Assembly: GCF_001547895.1 (NCBI RefSeq)
Contig: NZ_AP014627.1
Location: 5,459,501-5,523,500, forward strand
Origin: Pseudomonas sp. Os17
GTDB taxonomy: Bacteria; Pseudomonadota; Gammaproteobacteria; Pseudomonadales; Pseudomonadaceae
Direction of reading: 5' to 3'
Length of the DNA stretch: 64,000 bases
Made by a program: the position numbers and the translations under genes. A model generated the notes under the pieces. The model was given only the letters and a program-made list of their open reading frames with translations, did not search any database and was not told where the DNA came from. Below, in pieces: positions 49,686 through 63,080 of the stretch (positions within the stretch are counted from its first letter, which is position 1; each line of letters begins with the position of its first letter).

Positions 49686-52220
49686 TCAGTTCTCCAGAAC
49701 CAGTGAGTCGGCGGCGACTTGCTGCCGTTGCAGGCATTCACGTACCTGAACCGCGTCTTCCAGATCAATGATCCGCGCTGCCAAGGCCTGGCACTCGCTC
49801 AGATCCAACTCCCGTACCCGGGCCTTGATGGCGGGAATCAACGGCACGCTCACCGACAGCTCGTCTACTCCCAGGCCCAGCAACAGCGGCACCGCCAGGG
49901 TTTCGGAAGCCAGGGCGCCGCAGACGCCGACCCACTTGCCGTGGGCATGGGCGGCCTGCACCGTGCGGGCGATCAGGCGCAGCACCGCCGGGTGAAAGCT
50001 GTCGGCCTGACCGGCCAGGCGCGGATGATCGCGGTCCATGGCCAGGGTGTACTGGGTCAGGTCGTTGGTGCCGATGGAGAAGAAATCCACCTCCGGGGCA
50101 AAACGATCCGCCATCAAGGCCGCTGAAGGCACCTCGATCATGATCCCCAGCTTGGGCCGCTCCGCGAGGCCCAGGGCCCGAACCTCGTCATCGAGCAACT
50201 GGCGCGCCTGACGCAGCTCCGCCAGCTGGCTGACCATCGGCAGCATGATGTGCAGGCGGGCCTGCCCGGCGCAGGCGAGCATCGCCCGGAACTGCTCGCG
50301 CAGCAGTTCGGGACGCTCCAGGCACAGGCGGATGCCACGCAGGCCGAGAAAGGGGTTGGCTTCGCGCTCCATGGGCACATAGGCCAGGGGCTTGTCGCCG
50401 CCCACGTCCAGGGTCCGCACCACCAGATTGCGCGTCGGCCCCAGGGCCTGGGCAATGGCCTGGTAAGTCGCGGCCTGCTCCTCGGGGCTCGGGGCCTGGC
50501 TGCGGTCCTGGTAGAGGAACTCCGAGCGCAACAGGCCAACGCCTTCGCCGCCCAGGCTCATGGCCTGCTCGGCCTCGGCCAGGGAAGCAATATTGGCCGT
50601 CACCTCCAGGTGATGACCGTCGCGGGTCACCGCAGGATGCGCGGCCTGGGCCAGGTCCTGCTGCTGGCGCTGGCGTTGCTGCTGACGCAGGGCCTGCAGT
50701 TGCTGCACCCGTTGCGGGTCCGGGTCCGTATGCAGTTCGCCGCGATCGGCGTCCAGCAGGACCTGGGTGCCGTTGGCCAGGGACAGGACCCGAGGCGACA
50801 GGCCACAGATCGCGGGCAGGCCCAGGGCCCGGGCCAGAATCGCCACATGGCTGGTGGCGCCGCCCCCGACGGTGACAAACCCCAGCACCTTGGTGGTGTC
50901 CAGGCTCGCGGTCTGCGACGGGGTCAGCTGCTCGGCAATCAGGATCGCCTGATCCGGCAGGATCAGGGCTGGCTCCTGCACCCCGAGAAGCAGCTTGAGC
51001 ACCCGCTGGCCGACATCCGCCAGATCCACCGCGCGCTCGGCCAACAGGCTACTGCCCAGGCCCTTGAACAACTCGGCGGTGGCTTCGATGGCGCTGTTCC
51101 AGGCAAAGGCCGCGCTCTTGCCATTGGCGATCAGGGCGTGGGCCTGCTCCAGCAGGCTCGGGTCATCGAGCAGCTCCTGATGGGCCCGGAAGATGTCCTG
51201 CTGCGCGTCAGCGCTGGCGCTGTCGCGCAGCCACTGCAGAGCCTCACGGGCCTGGCTCAGGGCCTGCTCCAGAGACTCGCGCTCCTGCTGCGGGCGGGTT
51301 GCCGCCTCGCGTATCTGCAGGCGCTGCTCGGCCACCTGCAGCACCTGACCGAATGCCGAGCCCGGTGACGCGCAAACGCCTCGCCACAACGGATCCAGCG
51401 CTTCATCAACCACGACTCGCGGCTCGGGGCTTGCTACGGCGCTGATCTTTTCGCCACAACCGGAGGCCAGCAGTTCCACCAGCGCCTGGATCGCCTGCTC
51501 GGCATCCGCGCCCACGGCGCTGACCTGCAAGACATCGCCCTGCACGGTCTGCAAGGCCATGATCGACACCAGGGACTTGGCATTGGCCGAGTCCTGGCGC
51601 CGGTGCAGGCAGATATTCGCGGCAAAGCCCTTGGCGGCCTGGGCCAGCAACGCCGCCGGGCGCGCATGCAGGCCCTGGGGGTTGCCAAGGATCAGCGGTT
51701 TGGAAAACAGCGCCTCAGCTTCAGCGTCCTCGGCCTTGGCACCTTCCTCTGCGGAGGCGGGCTCGATCTGCAACACCGGCTGTCCCAGCTCCACCAGCAG
51801 TCGGTCGCCGACCAGCCCGGTCACCGCTTCGCCGCTGACCACCAGCATCAGGGTCAGCAGGCTGCGGGCATGCAGGGCCAGGTAGTCGGCGTCGAACTCG
51901 ATCAGCGGCTGGCCGGCCGTGACCTGCTGGCCTTCCTCGATCAGGCAGGTGAAGCCCTTGCCTGCCAGGTTCACCGTGTCCAGCCCGATGTGCATCAACA
52001 CCTGCTGGCCCTGTTCGCCGGTGATGCTCAGCGCGTGGCCGCTGCGCTGCAGGTTGCTGACCACCCCGGACAGCGGTGCGCAGAGGGTTTGGGAAGTCGG
52101 GTCGATGCACAGCCCGTCACCGATCACCCGGCTGGAAAACACCGGGTCCGGGACCTGCTCCAGGGGCAGCAGCACCCCGGACAGGGGCGCGAGCAATTGC
52201 AAGGGTTGGGTTATGGCCAT
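49686..52220 (-). CDS. Multiphosphoryl transfer protein: EIIA(Glc)-HPr-Enzyme I fusion
   Basis: An 844-aa soluble phosphotransferase from ATG 52220. EIIA: residues 1-150, active His in VLMHIGLDTV and the supporting His in SGHALSI. HPr: about 172-255 with GLHARPAA. Enzyme I: about 275-844 with GGGATSHVAIL active His, PEP-utilising ERxxxNPFLGLRGIR-type segment, LRSEFLYQDRS, and C-terminal CGALASE. It takes phosphate from PEP and delivers it to the EIIB domain of the trehalose EIIBC encoded nearby. Similar fusions serve GlcNAc and fructose in Pseudomonas; the locus points to trehalose. An EIIB-like gene follows. Confidence 0.93.
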   Translation of the reverse strand: MAITQPLQLLAPLSGVLLPLEQVPDPVFSSRVIGDGLCIDPTSQTLCAPLSGVVSNLQRSGHALSITGEQGQQVLMHIGLDTVNLAGKGFTCLIEEGQQVTAGQPLIEFDADYLALHARSLLTLMLVVSGEAVTGLVGDRLLVELGQPVLQIEPASAEEGAKAEDAEAEALFSKPLILGNPQGLHARPAALLAQAAKGFAANICLHRRQDSANAKSLVSIMALQTVQGDVLQVSAVGADAEQAIQALVELLASGCGEKISAVASPEPRVVVDEALDPLWRGVCASPGSAFGQVLQVAEQRLQIREAATRPQQERESLEQALSQAREALQWLRDSASADAQQDIFRAHQELLDDPSLLEQAHALIANGKSAAFAWNSAIEATAELFKGLGSSLLAERAVDLADVGQRVLKLLLGVQEPALILPDQAILIAEQLTPSQTASLDTTKVLGFVTVGGGATSHVAILARALGLPAICGLSPRVLSLANGTQVLLDADRGELHTDPDPQRVQQLQALRQQQRQRQQQDLAQAAHPAVTRDGHHLEVTANIASLAEAEQAMSLGGEGVGLLRSEFLYQDRSQAPSPEEQAATYQAIAQALGPTRNLVVRTLDVGGDKPLAYVPMEREANPFLGLRGIRLCLERPELLREQFRAMLACAGQARLHIMLPMVSQLAELRQARQLLDDEVRALGLAERPKLGIMIEVPSAALMADRFAPEVDFFSIGTNDLTQYTLAMDRDHPRLAGQADSFHPAVLRLIARTVQAAHAHGKWVGVCGALASETLAVPLLLGLGVDELSVSVPLIPAIKARVRELDLSECQALAARIIDLEDAVQVRECLQRQQVAADSLVLEN

Positions 52221-52280
52221 GACGTCACCTGCTGTTGATTCCTTGAAGTGCCGATGGAGCGCGAGCCCCGACAGCATCGC

Positions 52281-55260
<2,980 letters not shown>

Positions 55261-55290
55261 GGGGGAATCCTTTGGAGAGTACGAGGACAT

Positions 55291-55317
55291 TCGCCGGCGA
55301 GCCGGCGCCTACAGGGC
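55291..55317. repeat. Single REP-type repeat between treC and treP
   Basis: TCGCCGGCGAGCCGGCGCCT followed by ACAGGG, one unit of the GC-rich family in the 60-bp gap. Confidence 0.7.
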
Positions 55318-55320
55318 GGG

Positions 55321-56763
55321 TCAGGCCACGCGATAGCCGGGCCGGATGATCTTCAGGCTCAGGCCGCAGGTCAGGACAAAAGGCACCACCAGGGCGATGA
55401 CCATGCCGATGACGAACATCGGGATGTACTGGGGAATGATCGAGATGAACCCCGGCAGCCCGCCGACGCCGATGGCCGAGGCCTGGACCTTGTTCAGCGA
55501 CAGAAACACGCAGCCCAGGGCCGAGCCGATCAGCGCGGCATAGAAGGGAAACTTGTAGCGCAGGTTGACGCCGAACATCGCCGGCTCGGTGATGCCGAAG
55601 TAGGCGGAAATCGCCGAGGTCGAGGCCATGCTGCGGTCACGGGCGTTGCGGCTCATGGTGAACACCGCCAGGGCCGCGCTGCCCTGGGCCAGGTTGGACA
55701 TGACGATCATCGGCCAGATGAAGGTGCCGCCCTGGGTGGCAATCAGTTGCAGGTCGACCGCCAGGAACATGTGGTGCATGCCGGTGATCACCAGTGGCGC
55801 ATAGAGCAGGCCGAAGATCGCGCCGCCGAGCATGGGCGCCAGTTCGAACAGGGTGACCACGCCTTCGGTGATCAGAATCCCCAGGTGCCGGGTCACCGGA
55901 CCGATGATCGCCAGGGCCAGCACGCCGGTGACCACGATGGTGGTGATGGGCACCACCAGCAGGGTGATGGCGTTGGGCACCCGGGCGCGCAGCCATTTTT
56001 CGATCACGCTCATCACATAGGCCGCCAACAGGATCGGCAGGATCTGCCCCTGATAGCCCACCTTCTCGATCTGGAACAGACCGAAGATGTCGAAGTACGG
56101 CAGGCTCTGGCCATCCAGCCCGGCCACCGCCTTGCCGTAGTTCCAGGCGTTGAGCAGATCGGGGTGGACCAGCATCAGGCCCAGGACGATGCCCAGGATC
56201 TCGCTACCGCCAAAGCGCTTGGCCGCCGACCAGCCCACCAGGGCCGGGAGGAACACGAAGGAGGTGTTGGCCATCAGGTTGATCAGGCTCCAGAGCCCGT
56301 CGAGGCCCGGGTAGGCCTCAAGCAGGGTCTTGCCCTCGATGAACATGCCCTTGGCCCCCAGCAGGTTGTTCACCCCCATCAGCAGGCCGGCGATGATCAG
56401 CGCCGGCAGGATCGGCATGAACACATCGGAGAACACCCGCACCAGGCGCTGCATGGCGTGGGTCTTCTGGGCGCCCTTGTCCTTCACGTCGGCAATGGTC
56501 GAGGCCGCCAGACCGGTCTGCTGGCGCAAGGCCGCATAGACCTTTTCCACTTCGCCGGGGCCGATCACCACCTGATACAGGCCACCGGTGAAGAACGAGC
56601 CCTTGACCAGGTCGATCTGGTTGAGGGTGGCGCTGTCGACCAGGCTCGGGTCCTTCAGGGCCAGGCGCAGGCGGGTCACGCAGTGGGCCGCCTGTTCGAG
56701 GTTGTCGGCGCCACCGAGGCTGTGCAGCAACTCGCTGGCGATCGTTGAATAGTCGTGGCTCAT
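55321..56763 (-). CDS. treP: Trehalose-specific PTS EIIBC component
   Basis: A 480-aa permease. EIIB at the N-terminus keeps its phospho-Cys (AAHCVTRLR, about residue 28), followed by EIIC with about ten helices (FMPILPALIIAGLLMGVNNL, LVGWSAAKRFGGSEILGIVL, YFGITEPAMFGVNLRYKFPF). It imports trehalose while phosphorylating it, using phosphate from the EIIA-HPr-EI fusion. First gene of the tre operon, directly behind twin TreR operators. ATG 56763 starts at MSHDYSTIA, the usual EIIB beginning. Confidence 0.92.
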   Translation of the reverse strand: MSHDYSTIASELLHSLGGADNLEQAAHCVTRLRLALKDPSLVDSATLNQIDLVKGSFFTGGLYQVVIGPGEVEKVYAALRQQTGLAASTIADVKDKGAQKTHAMQRLVRVFSDVFMPILPALIIAGLLMGVNNLLGAKGMFIEGKTLLEAYPGLDGLWSLINLMANTSFVFLPALVGWSAAKRFGGSEILGIVLGLMLVHPDLLNAWNYGKAVAGLDGQSLPYFDIFGLFQIEKVGYQGQILPILLAAYVMSVIEKWLRARVPNAITLLVVPITTIVVTGVLALAIIGPVTRHLGILITEGVVTLFELAPMLGGAIFGLLYAPLVITGMHHMFLAVDLQLIATQGGTFIWPMIVMSNLAQGSAALAVFTMSRNARDRSMASTSAISAYFGITEPAMFGVNLRYKFPFYAALIGSALGCVFLSLNKVQASAIGVGGLPGFISIIPQYIPMFVIGMVIALVVPFVLTCGLSLKIIRPGYRVA

Positions 56764-56817
56764 GCTTGTTCTTCCACCTGAGATTTTTGTTATTGGCAGC
56801 ACGCCGAGGGGCAAATT

Positions 56818-56859
56818 ACTCGTCTGTACGAGTTAAATCAATAACTCGTACAGACGAGT
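56818..56859. promoter_or_regulatory. Twin TreR operators
   Basis: ACTCGTCTGTACGAGT (56818-56833) and its exact reverse complement ACTCGTACAGACGAGT (56844-56859) are each an inverted repeat ACTCGT-N4-ACGAGT. Centre-to-centre spacing is 26 bp. They lie between treP and treR, so one pair can silence both promoters. Confidence 0.85.
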
Positions 56860-56993
56860 TTGAAATTTTCTTCCGCCACCGCCTTGCGCCGGGTGGTTTC
56901 CGCCTGGGAAAGCCTGGCCCGGGCGCATGGACAAATGCCCCGTTCAGCCCTTAAGGTGCCTGCCTTGAGCACAGTCCGGCACAGAGCCATCCC

Positions 56994-57698
56994 ATGAGCA
57001 AATACAACCAGATCTACAGTGATCTGCTTGCCAGCATCACCACCGAACGCCTGGAGCGTGGCGCCCGCCTGCCTTCGGAAAGCGAACTGATGGACAGCTA
57101 CCAGGCCAGCCGCGGCACCGTGCGCAAGGCCATCGAACTGCTGCAGGAGCGCGGCTTCGCGCAGAAGATCCATGGCAAGGGCACCTTCGTGCTCTCGCCC
57201 AATCCCATCGAGTTCCAGCTGGGCGGCATCGTCAGCTTCCAGGAAACCTATCCGCGCCTGGGGGATGACGTCAGCACCGAGGTGGTGGAGTTCAGCCAGT
57301 TCCCCCTGCAAGGCGCGCTGCTCAATCACCTGCAGGCCGAAGAAGGCAGCCTGATCACACGGATCAAGCGTGTGCGGCGAATCGACGGCAAGCGGGTGAT
57401 TCTCGACATCAACCATTTTGTCGCCGAGCTGATTCCGGGGCTGGACCGAGAGATCGCAGAGCATTCGATCTACGCCTACATCGAACAGACCCTGCAACTG
57501 AACATCAGCTATGCCCAGCGCACCATCGAGGCCAGCCCGCGGAGCAAGGACGACCAGCAGTTGCTCGACCTGGACGGCCAGAGCCATGTGATCGTGGTGA
57601 GCAACCAGACCTTTCTGCAGGACGGGCGGCAGTTCGAGTACACCGAATCACGGCACACCCTGGACAAGTTCTACTTCTCCGACGTGGCCCGGCGCTAA
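56994..57698 (+). CDS. treR: GntR/UTRA-family trehalose repressor
   Basis: A 234-aa HutC-subfamily regulator: winged HTH at residues about 4-65 (RLPSESELMDSYQASRGTVR, GKGTFVLSP) and UTRA effector domain (LITRIKRVRRIDGKRVILDI, SIYAYIEQTLQLNISYAQRT). The UTRA pocket probably binds trehalose-6-phosphate. It is divergent from the tre operon with two identical operators in the gap. ATG 56994 with weak upstream site. Confidence 0.93.
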   Translation: MSKYNQIYSDLLASITTERLERGARLPSESELMDSYQASRGTVRKAIELLQERGFAQKIHGKGTFVLSPNPIEFQLGGIVSFQETYPRLGDDVSTEVVEFSQFPLQGALLNHLQAEEGSLITRIKRVRRIDGKRVILDINHFVAELIPGLDREIAEHSIYAYIEQTLQLNISYAQRTIEASPRSKDDQQLLDLDGQSHVIVVSNQTFLQDGRQFEYTESRHTLDKFYFSDVARR

Positions 57699-57709
57699 GC
57701 CCTGCTCCG

Positions 57710-58231
57710 TCAGCCCAGCAGGGCCGCCAGCTCAGCGCTGAGGGGGCCGATGCGCTGCGCCTCCTTGGCGGTATTCACCTGCTGCGCCACCCGCGCCACC
57801 TCGATCACCGGATGCTTGAGGGGATAGCCGCCCTTGCTGTCCAGCCAGCTCAGGACCTCCGCCAGGTGCCACAGCGAGGTGCTGCCCTCATGGATCGCCA
57901 GGGGAAAGCTGTCGGGGTGGCCAAGCATCAGCTTGCGCATGTTCTGCCGTGACACCCCGACAATCTCGGCGATCTCGCTGAGGCCGACGAAATCCGGACT
58001 GGCCTCCACCAGCCGCGCCTCGGGGATGATGCGCTTGATATCCCCCAGGGCACTGAGCAGCGCTGCCTCGGCGCTCTCGGCCTCGCGACTGAACTCCAGG
58101 GCCAGGCGCCCGGCCAGGCCGGTGCCGACCAGGACGTCGGTGCACCCCGCCGCACCGAGGCGCTCCACCAGTTGCAGCGGATCACAGCCCTCCAGCGGCA
58201 GCAGATAGTTGAGGGTGAACAGGTATTCCAT
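57710..58231 (-). CDS. HTH protein of a HicA-like cassette, antitoxin candidate
   Basis: A 173-aa protein starting MEYLFTLNYLLPLEGC, 5 bp after the HicA-like stop, with AGGAG inside that gene's end. The N-terminal half (about 1-85) is an alpha/beta domain with HicB-like look (LVGTGLAGRLALEFSREAES, AEAALLSALGDIKRIIPEAR); then an HTH (about 92-115, VGLSEIAEIVGVSRQNMRKL) and a helical tail. Such modular proteins are widespread but uncharacterised. As second gene, HTH-bearing and behind a palindromic operator, it fits an antitoxin/autorepressor. Not proven. Confidence 0.7.
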   Translation of the reverse strand: MEYLFTLNYLLPLEGCDPLQLVERLGAAGCTDVLVGTGLAGRLALEFSREAESAEAALLSALGDIKRIIPEARLVEASPDFVGLSEIAEIVGVSRQNMRKLMLGHPDSFPLAIHEGSTSLWHLAEVLSWLDSKGGYPLKHPVIEVARVAQQVNTAKEAQRIGPLSAELAALLG

Positions 58232-58236
58232 GGTGC

Positions 58237-58515
58237 TTACTCCTGACGAGCTGCCGGCGCCTTGGCCCCACGCAGCTGGTTCACGGTGCAGTTGTCGATC
58301 ACCCGGCATAGCGCCCGGGCGTGTTGGGTCGGGTTCTTCGGGGTCCGCCAGACACTGGTGACGCAGAACTCGCCACAGCGACACACTTCGTTGTTGTACG
58401 GGCAGTAGATCCGGCCCCAGGCATGACCACCGCCAACCTCGATGCGCCAGCCCTGCCATTCGGCGTAGCGCAGGGCCATTTCAATGTCCTTCTTGGGATG
58501 AGTTGCACGAGCCAT
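58237..58515 (-). CDS. HicA-like small protein with Cys cluster, toxin candidate
   Basis: A 92-aa protein with a strong GGAGG 7 bp before its ATG. Residues about 8-40 fit the HicA dsRBD-like fold: KKDIEMALRYAEWQGWRIEV then G-G-H-A-W-G-R-I-Y-C, the His corresponding to the catalytic His of HicA (G-x-H). Unlike classic HicA it has a Cys-rich insert, C-x6-C-x-C-x3-C (about 38-50), that could bind zinc, plus two later Cys. HicA toxins cleave mRNA. With the HTH gene directly downstream and an 18-bp palindrome upstream, a toxin-antitoxin role is likely but untested. Confidence 0.65.
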   Translation of the reverse strand: MARATHPKKDIEMALRYAEWQGWRIEVGGGHAWGRIYCPYNNEVCRCGEFCVTSVWRTPKNPTQHARALCRVIDNCTVNQLRGAKAPAARQE

Positions 58516-58528
58516 CCATAGCCTCCAG

Positions 58529-58563
58529 TATCGTCAGGAACACAAGGTTGTCAATTGACAACC
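58529..58563 (-). promoter_or_regulatory. Perfect 18-bp palindrome and promoter of the HicA-like cassette
   Basis: GGTTGTCAATTGACAACC (58546-58563) is fully self-complementary. On the minus strand its TTGACA can serve as -35, with GATACT 16 bp further as -10. A regulator bound here would block the cassette's promoter, as in autoregulated toxin-antitoxin operons. Confidence 0.7.
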
Positions 58564-58724
58564 CAATACAATCCGATCAATGCCGCTCAGCGACATTTCG
58601 CTGCAAGGGCAAAACACTGAGGGACGACTTCAAAGGTACACGGCACCCCGGAGGCTCGACGGGGCAATGTCTTTCCCGGTATTGCGTGAACGCGAAAAAC
58701 CCGGGCTTTCCAATACCTGGACAT

Positions 58725-58762
58725 ACAAATGGCGATCCACCCAAGGTGCGATCGCCATTTGT
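58725..58762 (-). terminator. Strong hairpin after the aminopeptidase-like gene
   Basis: ACAAATGGCGATC pairs perfectly with GATCGCCATTTGT, extended by CACC/GGTG around a CAA loop with one bulged C. It lies 18 bp beyond the aminopeptidase-like gene's stop. No T tract, so termination is probable rather than certain. Confidence 0.5.
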
Positions 58763-58779
58763 CTTGCAACGCAGCGACT

Positions 58780-59664
58780 TCAGTCGACAAACCGACTGAG
58801 ACGTTCTGCTCCCACCTCTGTCACCCGGACCATGGCACTGACCACCACCCCGTCGCACCGATCGTGAGCAACCACATTCCAGCCATTGGGCATCACCCGG
58901 ACACGTGAGGTTCCGGCCTTGGCCAACACCTGAACATTCAATACCTGGCCGGCCACCATGGGTTCGGAGCGTCCCGCAACGCGGTAACCCAGTACCTGAG
59001 GCGCCTGGATCCGCTGCCTGCCCATGCCATAACCGCAGTATTCAACCACCGCACTGAATCCCTGGGCGTCCAGTACTTCCTGGATCGCGCTGCCGATGGC
59101 CCCCAGGGACTCACCACCGCGTACCTGTCGCAAGCCCTGCTCCAGAGCGTCCTTGGCAGCGCTCAACAAGCGCAGTTGTTCTGTGCTGGCGCCGGGCGTG
59201 GCAAAGGTCCAGGACTGCGCCCCATAACCCTTGCGCGATGACACCACGACCTCGACCTTGACCAACGCACTGGCCGGCAAGCATTTCTCCGAGGGCAGGC
59301 AACCGATCAGCTCCGCATTCACCGAGACAGGAACGGCTGCGGGGTATCCCTTGTAGCCCACCAGCGCAGGCAGTAACTGCCGGCTATCAAGCTGCTGCAG
59401 CACATGTTCCTGAATCTCCAGACGCGACACCCCCTCCACCATAAACGGCTTGAGCGACAGCAGAATGTCCGTCACCTCGGCAGCGAGGCGCCGCTCTTCA
59501 GCCACGATCTCCTGCTCCGGCAAGGCGCCGATCAGCGCAAAGGCTTCGCGATTGTCCGCGGCAAAACGATCAAAACGCGACAATGGCTGCGCCATCGCGC
59601 TCGGCAGTTCAGGCGCTTCTGCCGCCAGGCCCAAGGTTCGCAGCAGCTTGCCAAACACACTCAT
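58780..59664 (-). CDS. Methionine-aminopeptidase-like pseudoenzyme
   Basis: A 294-aa protein. From about residue 100 it follows the M24 pita-bread fold of methionine aminopeptidase ([20 protein letters not shown] matches [28 protein letters not shown] matches CGHGIGR). The metal ligands are changed: first Asp to Glu (VKVEVVV), second Asp to Gln (GYGAQSW), the active His to Tyr (CGYGMG), and the two Glu near the end are missing. The first ~95 residues are a helical extension. It cannot be a normal peptidase; a binding or regulatory role, or dead remnant, is possible. Reading frame intact. Confidence 0.75.
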   Translation of the reverse strand: [294 protein letters not shown]

Positions 59665-59718
59665 CTCAACATCCCTATCCGATGACCCGCCCCGCAGGAC
59701 GGTCGATATTCTTTAGCA

Positions 59719-59754
59719 AGAAGGCCCCTGATCTCGCGATCAGGGGCCTTCTTG
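59719..59754 (-). terminator. Hairpin terminator after guaA
   Basis: AAGAAGGCCCCTGATC pairs perfectly with GATCAGGGGCCTTCTT around a TCGC loop, 59 bp beyond the guaA stop. The T-rich TTCTT end helps in one direction and CTAAAG follows in the other. Confidence 0.8.
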
Positions 59755-59812
59755 GCGGACTAGAAAATACTCGTCCATTTCACCCGAGCCTGACGCTCGT
59801 GAGGCTGCGGGA

Positions 59813-61390
59813 TCATTCCCACTCGATGGTGGCCGGCGGCTTGCTCGACACGTCGTAGGTGACGCGGGAGATGCCTTCGATTTCGTTGATGATCCGGCCG
59901 CTGACGGTTTCCAGCAGCTCGTAAGGCAGGTGTGCCCAACGTGCGGTCATGAAGTCGATGGTTTCCACGGCGCGCAGGGCCACGACCCAGGCGTAACGAC
60001 GGCCATCGCCCACCACGCCCACCGATTTCACCGGCTGGAACACGACGAATGCCTGGCTGACCTTGTGGTACCAGTCGGCCTTGCGCAGTTCTTCGATGAA
60101 GATGTGGTCGGCGCGACGCAGCAGGTCGGCGTATTCCTTCTTCACTTCACCGAGGATGCGCACGCCCAGGCCCGGTCCCGGGAACGGGTGACGGTAGACC
60201 ATGTCGTACGGCAGGCCCAGCTCCAGGCCCAGGCGGCGGACTTCGTCCTTGAACAGCTCACGCAGCGGTTCAACCAGCTTGAGGTTCATTTCTTCCGGCA
60301 GGCCGCCCACGTTGTGGTGCGACTTGATCACGTGGGCCTTGCCGCTTTTCGCGCCAGCCGACTCGATCACGTCCGGGTAGATGGTGCCCTGGGCCAGGTA
60401 CTTGATGTTTTCCAGCTTGCAGGATTCGGCATCGAACACGTCGATGAAGGTGCGGCCGATGATCTTGCGCTTCTTCTCCGGGTCGGATTCACCGGCCAGG
60501 TTGCTGAGGAACTGCTCCTCGGCGTTGGCGCGGATCACCTTGACGCCCATGTTCTCGGCGAACATGGCCATCACTTGCTCGCCTTCGTGCAGGCGCAGCA
60601 GGCCGTTGTCGACGAAAACGCAGGTCAGCTGGTCGCCGATGGCCTTGTGCAGCAGGGCCGCCACCACCGAGGAGTCGACACCGCCGGACAGGCCCAGCAG
60701 GACGTTGTCGCTGCCGACCTGGGCGCGGATCTGGGCAATGGCGTCTTCGGCGATCTTCGACGGGGTCCACAGCGCTTCACAGCCGCAGATGTCGAGGATG
60801 AAGCGCGACAGGATGCGGCCGCCCTGCTTGGTGTGGGTCACTTCCGGGTGGAACTGCACGCCGTAGTAACGCAGGTCATCGTTGAACATGCCGGCAATCG
60901 GGCAGCTCGGGGTACTGGCCAGGATGTGGAAGTCCTTGGGCATCTTGGTGACCTTGTCACCGTGGCTCATCCACACGTCGAGACCGAACAGGCCGTCGGC
61001 GTCGACGTGGTCTTCGATGCCGTCCAGCAGGCGGCTCTTGCCCACCACGTCAACCCGGGCGTAACCGAATTCGCGCAGTTCGGAACCTTCGACCTTGCCG
61101 CCCATTTGCTCGGCCATGGTCTGCATGCCGTAGCAGATGCCGAAGACCGGAACGCCCAGATCGAACACCGCTTGCGGGCAGCGAGGACTGTTGGCTTCGT
61201 GCACGGACTCGGGACCGCCGGCGAGGATGACGCCTTTGGGAGCGAATTCGCGGATCGCTTCGTCGTCCATGTCGAACGGATGCAGTTCGCAGTAGACCCC
61301 GATTTCACGCACGCGGCGGGCGATCAGTTGGGTGTACTGGGAACCGAAGTCGAGGATCAGAATGCGGTGGGCGTGAATGTCGAGGGCCAT
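59813..61390 (-). CDS. guaA: GMP synthase (glutamine-hydrolysing)
   Basis: A 525-aa enzyme converting XMP to GMP. N-terminal glutamine amidotransferase ([20 protein letters not shown], nucleophile Cys in GICYGMQ about residue 86, [10 protein letters not shown]), then the ATP pyrophosphatase with P-loop [14 protein letters not shown] and the C-terminal dimerisation domain ending PATIEWE. Full-length. Lies 104 bp downstream of guaB, in the usual guaBA order with a hairpin in between. Confidence 0.98.
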   Translation of the reverse strand: MALDIHAHRILILDFGSQYTQLIARRVREIGVYCELHPFDMDDEAIREFAPKGVILAGGPESVHEANSPRCPQAVFDLGVPVFGICYGMQTMAEQMGGKVEGSELREFGYARVDVVGKSRLLDGIEDHVDADGLFGLDVWMSHGDKVTKMPKDFHILASTPSCPIAGMFNDDLRYYGVQFHPEVTHTKQGGRILSRFILDICGCEALWTPSKIAEDAIAQIRAQVGSDNVLLGLSGGVDSSVVAALLHKAIGDQLTCVFVDNGLLRLHEGEQVMAMFAENMGVKVIRANAEEQFLSNLAGESDPEKKRKIIGRTFIDVFDAESCKLENIKYLAQGTIYPDVIESAGAKSGKAHVIKSHHNVGGLPEEMNLKLVEPLRELFKDEVRRLGLELGLPYDMVYRHPFPGPGLGVRILGEVKKEYADLLRRADHIFIEELRKADWYHKVSQAFVVFQPVKSVGVVGDGRRYAWVVALRAVETIDFMTARWAHLPYELLETVSGRIINEIEGISRVTYDVSSKPPATIEWE

Positions 61391-61458
61391 GGTCAGTCTC
61401 GTCTAATTTCAGAAACGACACGGGGCTGAAAAACACAGCCCCGGTTACTAAATTCGTC

Positions 61459-61490
61459 GATCGCCTCCGGGCCTGGGCCTGGAGGCGATC
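61459..61490 (-). other. Hairpin in the guaB-guaA gap
   Basis: GATCGCCTCC and GGAGGCGATC pair around a G/C-rich 12-nt loop that can itself pair. No T tract, so attenuation or mRNA processing between guaB and guaA is more likely than termination. Confidence 0.6.
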
Positions 61491-61494
61491 ACTA

Positions 61495-63015
<1,521 letters not shown>

Positions 63016-63080
63016 CTACCCGGGCTCAATGTAAAACTCTGTCTAATATCGCTGGAGTGATAGATGGAGATATCCGCGCG

